This document shows positions 1-6,013 of a stretch of DNA of 7,107 nt, in pieces. The DNA is from an uncultured Alistipes sp. (GTDB lineage: Bacteria > Bacteroidota > Bacteroidia > Bacteroidales > Rikenellaceae): assembly GCA_900769525.1 (NCBI GenBank), contig CAAGGY010000013.1:1-7107 (forward strand), in the 5' to 3' direction. The notes under the pieces were generated by a model. The model was not told the DNA's origin, searched no databases, and worked only from the letters and a program-made list of their open reading frames with translations. The number at the start of each line of letters is the position of its first letter. The first letter of the stretch is position 1. The position numbers and the translations under genes were made by a program.

Positions 1-827
1 ATTACACTCACGAGCTTATCGCCCGAATTTTCGCTCTCAAAGACATAGTCCTCGGGCTTGGTGTTGATATCCGAGATATCTGACATCAATGCCTGGTTGT
101 TGGGCAGTGTCACAAACTCTTCGGTAGACTCCCATTTATCAACAAGGTCGAACTTTAGGTTTGGGTGGTGCGGAGCAACTGTTCCAAAGGCTGGGATATT
201 GACCGTACGATAGCCCGTCACCACAAACTCGTCGGTGGTCCAATCGTCGATAGTCACCTTTGCCTGGTTACGAATGAGTTTTATACCATTGTATGTGGTG
301 CCATTTATCACGTACGATAGGTCCTTAAGTTGCTCGTCGATAGATTGCTCACTCTCGGCACTCTTCTGGAAGCGTGACCAATATACAAGCATTCCTGAAC
401 CACCCTCCATATTGGCCACCACCATGCTCTCGGTCTGGCCTGGGAAGTCTTTCTCGTTGTAGAGGCCCTGACTATGGTTGGCCAAGAAGTGAATGATATG
501 CGTATGGTTTGGTACCACAGCCTCATAAACACCACTCTCCGAGATGCCATTGTTGGTCTGACTATGGGGCGTGAGTCTTGCCTCCTCAGAGCTGATATAT
601 AGACCAAACTCATTGAAACAGAAGAGCGTCATATTGTTAACATCCAGACCATCAGGATCTACGGCACGGGTATCCACTACCTCAGGCGAGAAGATATTTG
701 CCCTAAATGTTATCTTAGTATATCCCTCTGGTACATCATCTATCTCAGGGACAACGACCACATCCTCCCGCACACACGAACTAAGCAGAAGGAGCAAGAG
801 GGTGGATATGTATATGATTCGTTTCAT
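1..827 (-). CDS. DUF4906-like fimbrial tip/accessory lipoprotein, N-terminal part (3' end outside window)
   Basis: The frame opens with ATG at 827 and stays open for 275 codons to the left edge, so the C-terminus is missing. Residues 1-18 form a lipoprotein signal (two basic residues, six consecutive Leu, then SSC) with lipidated Cys18, followed by V-R-E-D. The acidic pair suggests export to the cell surface. A first predicted beta strand (YTKITFRANIF, 36-46) leads to D-T-R-A, with Arg54 placed where fimbrillins of this class are cleaved. Later come a strand IIHFLANHS (111-119), the fimbrillin-type motif LIRNQAKVTI (184-193) and FVVTGYRTVNIPAFGTVAP (201-219), which resembles the GTVAP segment I associate with DUF4906 proteins of Bacteroides fimbrial loci. 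It starts 12 bp after the preceding gene's stop, so it is almost certainly co-transcribed. Probable role: a surface fimbrial accessory or tip subunit. The family name is recalled, not searched; the ligand is unknown. Confidence 0.8.
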   Translation of the reverse strand, partial: MKRIIYISTLLLLLLSSCVREDVVVVPEIDDVPEGYTKITFRANIFSPEVVDTRAVDPDGLDVNNMTLFCFNEFGLYISSEEARLTPHSQTNNGISESGVYEAVVPNHTHIIHFLANHSQGLYNEKDFPGQTESMVVANMEGGSGMLVYWSRFQKSAESEQSIDEQLKDLSYVINGTTYNGIKLIRNQAKVTIDDWTTDEFVVTGYRTVNIPAFGTVAPHHPNLKFDLVDKWESTEEFVTLPNNQALMSDISDINTKPEDYVFESENSGDKLVSV

Positions 828-839
828 ATTGTAGCTATA

Positions 840-3203
840 TTAAAAGGCGTCACGCACGCAGCGAATAGCGGCATTGTCGTTGGTAGCTGTACTGCTATTT
901 GATTGATCATACTTCTCGTTGAAAATAGGACCACTTGCGCTCATATAATAGCGACCATTAAGCAGGTAGTCGATAGCATCGGCATTAGTACCTTTTGTAC
1001 CCTGAATCTGCATAATAATCTTAAGCTCAGCCTCGGTAGGGAGTCGCCAGTTGTCGTAGACAACCACTGGGTCCTTCTTATCGTCGTTTACATCGTCGAC
1101 CTCCACATAGTTTTTGCAGTGGTCGGCAAAGACAATACGCTTCTTATCGTTGGCCATACCCGACAAGCCACTATAGCTTGAGAGTACAGCTCCAAGACGC
1201 GAGGCGATGACAAACGATGGAGAGACAAGCTTAGAGTTCTCTTCGTCGCTTGCAGTGTAGCCGTTCTCATCCAATGCTGGACGACCAATAGTGTATTCAT
1301 CCGACGATGCCATCACACGCACGTGATAGTTGCGGACATTGTGGTCCTCACATTTTGACTCCTTCATACTCCATTTACTTCTACTATATGTGAAGTAGTA
1401 GTAGTTTATGGTATAGTACTGACTGTTAGTCACTTGGTTACCTCTAACCTTCGATGCAGTCCAACCTTTACTATTAGATGGAGTCGCACTTGTGTAGGTG
1501 TATTTAATAGCCTGGGTCGAGGTGTTTACATCGTCAATATTATATACACTCACGATGTGGTCGCCATTATACCGATATGTCGTAGGCAAATCTCCATCGG
1601 TTGTTGCTTTGGCCACATTTCCATTCCACTGGTGTCCTCCCGTAGTACGATAGTAGTAGTCATCGCGATATGAGTACCAAGGCAATCCGTTGGTGATGTA
1701 GATAAGCGGATATTGCTCTACGTCGATATACTCAACAAGGCCATCCTGATTCCTAACCTCAAGTTTAAAGTAGCGAATGGTGTTGTTTGTTGGGATATCG
1801 CTATGCACCGAGATATTACCCGAAGTAGAGCCAGCCTCGGTAGAGCCAGAGATATTCACCTCATTGTTGTTGAGTGTAATCTTCTGGTTGTATTTGTTGT
1901 AATAGTATGCACTGCCCGAAACAAGCTTGATAGTTACGGGCGACGACGACGAGAAGTAGAGCGATGAGGTGTCGTCGCTGATGTTATACATATAGAGCTT
2001 CTCCTTATTGACCTTCAGATACTTAACAGTATTCTCGCCCGACACCTCCAAGTCAACCCTCTCCCACGGAGCTGTGAAATAGGTGATGTCGTCAATGTTC
2101 TCAGGCTCGTTGAAGTCCTCGGCGCCTGGGGCGTTGAGATTAATTCGCAGGTCGTAGTAGGTGTTGCGCTTGATAAGGTGGTATGAGTTATCGCCCGTAC
2201 CCTCACGCTTGCTGAACGATATCTGATAGTAGTTGTTTATATACTCAACCTCCTCATATACCATCGGAAGCATAACAACCACCGATGTACCTCGATCGAA
2301 GGCTTGATCCTTGTTCCAGGTGTGTGAGTAGCAGTAGAGCGTAATAATCACCTTGTAGTTTTTGCCGTCATCGGTTGGCACAACCTCAAAATAGGGACTT
2401 TGAGATATTGTCGATGACTTCCAATATGGGTTGGCACCTGCATCGTTGAGGGGATAGCCGCCTTCGGCAGTAAGAGTAGTTCGCACAGGCATATTTCGCA
2501 CCATATATCCACTCGAGAGCGCCATAAGCTCCTTGGTAAGTGTCACCTTATCACCTGGAGTGATTGATATCTGTACCTTAGCCGCGGCACGGCGCAACGT
2601 AACATTCAGTTTTACATCATCGTCGGTCAACGGGTTGTTGATAACAATGTTGCCATCCTTAACAGGCTCACTATCACCAATATAGGCAATGCCATCCATA
2701 AGAAACATCTGCGGATAGATAGAGCCCTCGACACCAAACTCAATACCCGAAAGATGGATATAGCTATCAGTCTGATCGAGTGTAAGGAAGGTGCTGTAGT
2801 CGAGGATATTACCACTATTATTGTAGTAGATAGAACTTGGATGCGTGCTATTGGCAATCACGAAGATGCGATATGCAACATCCTCCTTAAAGTCCTTCTT
2901 CGTCTTCGAGATTGTAGCCACGCCCGAAGGTGTTGACGAGACATTTATACGCTCGTGGTGGAATGGAATATATGGATTTTCGCCACCAACATACTCATAA
3001 ATAACCACATCGAGATGGCTAAGAAATGACTCAAACTCGTTGTCAGCAACCTCGCCACGTGTCCCTACGCCAGGGACTTGGAAGCTAAGTGTTAGATAGT
3101 CATCGTGCGTAACAATGGCATCGTCGTCGAACACCGTAGCACACGACACCGCCACGAGCGACATCATCAACAAGGCAATTATATGTAGTATTCTATCTTT
3201 CAT
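840..3203 (-). CDS. Fimbrial tip-type lipoprotein with C-terminal FISUMP/DUF1566-like domain
   Basis: A 787-residue protein starting at ATG 3203, 9 bp after the upstream stop. Residues 1-21 are a lipoprotein signal ending AVSC (Cys21), followed by ATVFDDD, an acidic surface-export type of sequence. The first strand YLTLSFQVPGVGTRG puts a Thr-Arg at 48-49, a likely Arg-protease processing site. The fimbrillin-like part (about 36-385) has YRIFVIANS (111-119), LRRAAAKVQI (203-212), a strand with KRNTYYDLRINL (345-356) and APWERVDLEV (378-387). A Ser/Tyr-rich middle follows, with VEQYPLIYITNG (495-506) and a Tyr-rich stretch (510-606). The C-terminal domain (about 655-787) carries LVSPSFVIASRLGAV (659-673), HCKNYVE (695-701), NWRLPTEAEL (718-727), RYYMSASG (751-758) and AAIRCVRD (778-785). 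This is the pattern of FISUMP/DUF1566-type domains seen at the end of Bacteroides fimbrial proteins. Probable role: distal adhesive subunit. The ligand cannot be read from the sequence. Confidence 0.86.
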   Translation of the reverse strand: MKDRILHIIALLMMSLVAVSCATVFDDDAIVTHDDYLTLSFQVPGVGTRGEVADNEFESFLSHLDVVIYEYVGGENPYIPFHHERINVSSTPSGVATISKTKKDFKEDVAYRIFVIANSTHPSSIYYNNSGNILDYSTFLTLDQTDSYIHLSGIEFGVEGSIYPQMFLMDGIAYIGDSEPVKDGNIVINNPLTDDDVKLNVTLRRAAAKVQISITPGDKVTLTKELMALSSGYMVRNMPVRTTLTAEGGYPLNDAGANPYWKSSTISQSPYFEVVPTDDGKNYKVIITLYCYSHTWNKDQAFDRGTSVVVMLPMVYEEVEYINNYYQISFSKREGTGDNSYHLIKRNTYYDLRINLNAPGAEDFNEPENIDDITYFTAPWERVDLEVSGENTVKYLKVNKEKLYMYNISDDTSSLYFSSSSPVTIKLVSGSAYYYNKYNQKITLNNNEVNISGSTEAGSTSGNISVHSDIPTNNTIRYFKLEVRNQDGLVEYIDVEQYPLIYITNGLPWYSYRDDYYYRTTGGHQWNGNVAKATTDGDLPTTYRYNGDHIVSVYNIDDVNTSTQAIKYTYTSATPSNSKGWTASKVRGNQVTNSQYYTINYYYFTYSRSKWSMKESKCEDHNVRNYHVRVMASSDEYTIGRPALDENGYTASDEENSKLVSPSFVIASRLGAVLSSYSGLSGMANDKKRIVFADHCKNYVEVDDVNDDKKDPVVVYDNWRLPTEAELKIIMQIQGTKGTNADAIDYLLNGRYYMSASGPIFNEKYDQSNSSTATNDNAAIRCVRDAF

Positions 3204-3212
3204 ACTCTATCG

Positions 3213-4829
3213 TTACTCCTCGTTAGCACCTTGTGCGGAGGTGTGTTTGATATTAATAATCTTTGGGTTGTTACCGCTATTGGGCCATCTGACATTGTCG
3301 TACTCTCCATTCACATAGAGGTTGATATACTGGTCGGTCCACTGCTGGTAATACGATATACCAAACTCTACAGTTGTCTTATCCGCACCATCATCACTAA
3401 GTGGGAAGACCACAATATGATACCACTCGCCAGCTCCACACGCATTGATATTGCCCTGCTTACCCGTCACTGCGGAGTCGAATATAGCCTCTTCGGACTG
3501 AACAAGGCTGTTGTTGACATGGTATACACGAATCTGATAGTTCTCCTTCGAACCCATAAACACCGGCTTCCACTCCACGTCCTTAGGTGCAAGGATCTGG
3601 AAGTAGCAGTGAAAACCGCCATCCTCGAGATTACCTGCACTATAGTGCATTGTAGGCTCCTGGGTAATCGTATAGTTAGCCTGCGATGTGGCTGGAAGAG
3701 TCAAGAACTTGTATGGCACAACAGGGTTGTGGTATGTTGGGTACGATAGGTCGTGCTCCTCGTACTCCTGACCATCACCCCAATCCTCCGTGGTCCAATC
3801 CGCCACGGTGTACTCGAGCATAAGGCTTGAGCCCGCAATAGAGCGTATGGTGAACCTGTATATATGGTTACGCACGATGTTGTAGTCGCTATTCTCCACA
3901 ACAACGCCATCGCTATAATCGCAGAACGAGATAACATCCTCAAAGAGCACCTCCTCGCCATTGTGAATCATCGTAAGGCTAATCTTGTTTCGCTCGCCAG
4001 GGTAGTTGATATTGTCGTACTCGGGCATATATACATAGTAGTCGCCTGTAGCCTCGTCTTTGATGAGTGGCAGGTTGACCGCAGCGTGTCGATATACATT
4101 TATAGCCTTCTCGCAGTTTACATCACGGGTATCGGAGAATTTATGCCAGTCGGCAGGGGCAACATATCCCTCAACATTGTAGTATTTCATAGTTGCCGAT
4201 GTTATCTCGGCGTCTTTATCCTTGAGAGCCTGCGATAGCTGCACCTCGATCTTTGCTGCCGAGCGTAACATCCACAACGCATCGGGAATCTTATAGTTTG
4301 GCACACTTAGAATAGGGCTAAGGTCGACAGTCATAACACCCCACATAGGTATTGCGCTACCCTCATTGCGAGGATCGAGCCTCTGGTGGTGGTAGAGCGT
4401 GAACTCACGGTCGATAGCCTCGGCTGGGGCATTCACCAGAGCAAAGAGCTTATATCGAGGCTTCGCAGGATCGAAGACCAGACCCTCGGGGAGCTTACCC
4501 GTGAACTCAAACTCTGTCTGCTTCTCGTTTGTTGGCCATATATATAGACGCTCAATCTCGCCAATAGCGTTGTTCTCGGTGTCGGTGAGCATCACACGCA
4601 GTGTTCCTGGATCTATGTGGTAGTCGAAAGGCACTGCATAGTCGGTCTCGTCGCACTCTACACGTGTTGTCGATGTGTCGAAGCCTATGGTGAACGATAT
4701 GGTGTGCTCCCCCTCCAACACCACAGGGTGCGTAGGTAGCTCTGTGACGCACTGCTCCGTATCGAATATGCACGATACTGAGAGTACTCCGCAGATAAGC
4801 ACTAATAAGTATTTCACCAAACTCTTCAC
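3213..4829 (-). CDS. Two-domain fimbrial accessory lipoprotein (Mfa3-like position)
   Basis: A 538-residue protein whose start is GTG at 4829. No ATG, GTG or TTG occurs between it and the upstream in-frame stop TAA (4859-4857), and starting here gives a proper signal MKSLVKYLLVLICGVLSVSC with lipidated Cys20. A second in-frame GTG at residue 5 would give a weaker, shorter signal. Domain 1 (about 40-350) is fimbrillin-like: strand HTISFTIGF (42-50) then TTR (54-56, likely processing site), YKLFALVNA (126-134), LRSAAKIEV (188-196), IVRNHIYRFTI (318-328) and YTVADWTTEDWG (340-351). Domain 2 (about 365-538) is a predicted beta-rich module containing FQILAPKDVEW (410-420), GEWYHIVVFP (467-476), INLYVNGEYDNVRWP (502-516) and IINIKHT (524-530). 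I cannot name its family. It lies 38 bp after the anchor gene and 9 bp before the next gene. By position and fold it is probably a low-copy fimbrial accessory subunit, as Mfa3 is in P. gingivalis. Specific function is not shown. Confidence 0.85.
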   Translation of the reverse strand: MKSLVKYLLVLICGVLSVSCIFDTEQCVTELPTHPVVLEGEHTISFTIGFDTSTTRVECDETDYAVPFDYHIDPGTLRVMLTDTENNAIGEIERLYIWPTNEKQTEFEFTGKLPEGLVFDPAKPRYKLFALVNAPAEAIDREFTLYHHQRLDPRNEGSAIPMWGVMTVDLSPILSVPNYKIPDALWMLRSAAKIEVQLSQALKDKDAEITSATMKYYNVEGYVAPADWHKFSDTRDVNCEKAINVYRHAAVNLPLIKDEATGDYYVYMPEYDNINYPGERNKISLTMIHNGEEVLFEDVISFCDYSDGVVVENSDYNIVRNHIYRFTIRSIAGSSLMLEYTVADWTTEDWGDGQEYEEHDLSYPTYHNPVVPYKFLTLPATSQANYTITQEPTMHYSAGNLEDGGFHCYFQILAPKDVEWKPVFMGSKENYQIRVYHVNNSLVQSEEAIFDSAVTGKQGNINACGAGEWYHIVVFPLSDDGADKTTVEFGISYYQQWTDQYINLYVNGEYDNVRWPNSGNNPKIINIKHTSAQGANEE

Positions 4830-4867
4830 CTTTATCTTAGTCTCGTTATATGCTAATTATCAGCTAT

Positions 4868-5905
4868 TTATTTAATACTTGAGTCGTTAATCACCACTCT
4901 CCACGAGTTGATATAGATCATTGAGCTTACCCACTCGCCCTCGTCGAGAAATAGTGTTAGGCTATATTCATCTTGGCGATCGAGATACTCCTGATCGCTC
5001 ATACTCTCTCTGTAGTAGCCCTTTACAAGCAGTGCGTAGTCGGCCAGTGGCAGGCGCACGACATCCTCGCCCGTCTCACGGCTTATGATGTGAAGTATTG
5101 GCGAGCTATCGGCCCTCATTCTACCTATTGTTAGCTCTGCGAGTGCCACATTTACCTCTGTCACTGTGCGTGTTGCGTACTCCTCCATATCGGCCGAGCC
5201 TGTTGTCTGATACCACGCCTCGTATATAATCTGCTCATCGTCGAGTAGCGTGTTATCCCAGTCGTATAGGCCGTTGCTGTCGTGAATCTCGAAACGGAAC
5301 TTGTCGGCATCGACATCGTGACCCGACATCTCGTGCAGGAGTATGCGTATCGAGTTTGTATCTTTAACGAGCGACATCGTCTCGGTGTATGTTCCAGGCT
5401 TGTCCACCACCTCGAGCGTCATTGTGCCGTGATATAGTGGTAGCAGGTCGTCGCTCACTGTTGCCTCGCCCTTGTCGTTGTGCTGGCGGTGCATCTTCAC
5501 TTGTAGCTCCTCGAGCTTTGTTGTGCCAATCTTCGTGTTGGCCACCATGTCGAACGACTCCTCGTTCATCAGTCCGCCCCATGCAAGGAGCGTATATCTT
5601 CCCGGCTCTAACTCTAAGGGTATCTCGAACGATCCCGACGATAGTGCCTCTTTATCAGTGGTGGTAATCTCTTCGATGAGCGTGTTGTTCTGGTCGAAGA
5701 TGTAGAGTGCAACGGAGTTCACCTCGTTGGCGAAGGCGTCAGCAAACTTTATGTTGTAGTCATACTTAAAGCGTATGCGGTAGTAGATGCCGCAGTCGCC
5801 CTCTCCGTCGAAGATTAGTCCATCCTTGCACGAAGACGTTGCCAGCATCGCCACCACCATTGCCGATGCGAGAATTAGTCTTCTAAGTATATGCACTCTG
5901 TTCAT
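4868..5905 (-). CDS. mfa2: FimB/Mfa2-family fimbrial anchor lipoprotein
   Basis: This 345-residue protein matches the FimB/Mfa2 family (PF08842 as recalled). In P. gingivalis, Mfa2/FimB sit in the outer membrane at the base of the fimbria, anchor it and limit its length. The start is taken as ATG 5905. An in-frame ATG at 5974 lies inside the upstream terminator hairpin and would put 23 hydrophilic residues before the signal, so it is rejected. The signal MNRVHILRRL...LATSSC ends at Cys26, followed by KDG and further acidic residues (DGEGD, 33-37). Family-typical segments are IYYRIRFKYDYN (40-51), NSVALYIFDQN (63-73), GRYTLLAWGG (102-111), LPLYHGTMTL (155-164), LVKDTNSIRILL (179-190) and the last strand MIYINSWRVVIN (329-340). 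Unlike the three genes after it, it has no Thr-Arg at the end of its first strand, as expected of an anchor that is not processed and polymerised. It follows the major subunit gene, the usual order. Confidence 0.9.
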   Translation of the reverse strand: MNRVHILRRLILASAMVVAMLATSSCKDGLIFDGEGDCGIYYRIRFKYDYNIKFADAFANEVNSVALYIFDQNNTLIEEITTTDKEALSSGSFEIPLELEPGRYTLLAWGGLMNEESFDMVANTKIGTTKLEELQVKMHRQHNDKGEATVSDDLLPLYHGTMTLEVVDKPGTYTETMSLVKDTNSIRILLHEMSGHDVDADKFRFEIHDSNGLYDWDNTLLDDEQIIYEAWYQTTGSADMEEYATRTVTEVNVALAELTIGRMRADSSPILHIISRETGEDVVRLPLADYALLVKGYYRESMSDQEYLDRQDEYSLTLFLDEGEWVSSMIYINSWRVVINDSSIK

Positions 5906-5921
5906 TTTAATTGTTTTTTTT
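5906..5921 (-). promoter_or_regulatory. A-rich translation leader of the anchor gene, no Shine-Dalgarno
   Basis: Directly before ATG 5905 the minus strand reads eight A, then CAATTAAA. There is no GGAGG-like element. A-rich, SD-free leaders are usual in Bacteroidetes, and this supports 5905 as the start rather than the ATG at 5974. Confidence 0.5.
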
Positions 5922-5927
5922 GTAGTG

Positions 5928-5943
5928 TCGGGCTCTTGCCCAA
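5928..5943 (-). other. Small leader hairpin upstream of the anchor gene
   Basis: On the minus strand TTGGGC-AAGA-GCCCGA forms a 6-bp stem (one G-U pair) with a four-base loop. It lies between the terminator T-run and the anchor start, ending 22 nt before the ATG. It could stabilise a processed or readthrough transcript, or mark the 5' end of a separate one. It may also be chance; its role is inferred from position only. Confidence 0.4.
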
Positions 5944-5949
5944 GTTTAA

Positions 5950-5993
5950 TTTTAAAAAAGGGGCCGTCGAGCAAGCCGCCAGGCGGCCCCTTG
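5950..5993 (-). terminator. Rho-independent terminator after the major subunit gene
   Basis: On the minus strand AAGGGGCCG (5992-5984) pairs perfectly with CGGCCCCTT (5966-5958) across a 17-nt interior, followed at once by a run of six T (5959-5954) and further A/T bases. The interior can form an alternative GCCGC/GCGGC hairpin (5985-5973 region). It starts 21 bp after the major subunit stop and lies before the anchor gene, so some readthrough, processing or a separate promoter is needed to express the rest of the operon. Confidence 0.85.
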
Positions 5994-6013
5994 AATCTCT
6001 GCTATATTAGCAC

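Noticed and set aside
3231..3749. 172-codon open frame on the plus strand opposite the 538-residue gene.
   Set aside because: Antisense shadow of a well supported lipoprotein gene, with no recognisable protein features.
5941..5948. TAAACTTG on the minus strand as a Bacteroides -7 promoter box for the anchor gene.
   Set aside because: One mismatch to TAnnTTTG, and no TTTG at the expected -33 distance (that place is the GC-rich terminator stem); not strong enough to annotate.
5906..5974. Extended start of the anchor gene at ATG 5974 (23 more residues).
   Set aside because: It lies inside the terminator hairpin, adds hydrophilic residues ahead of an otherwise ideal lipoprotein signal, and lacks an A-rich leader; 5905 is the better start.
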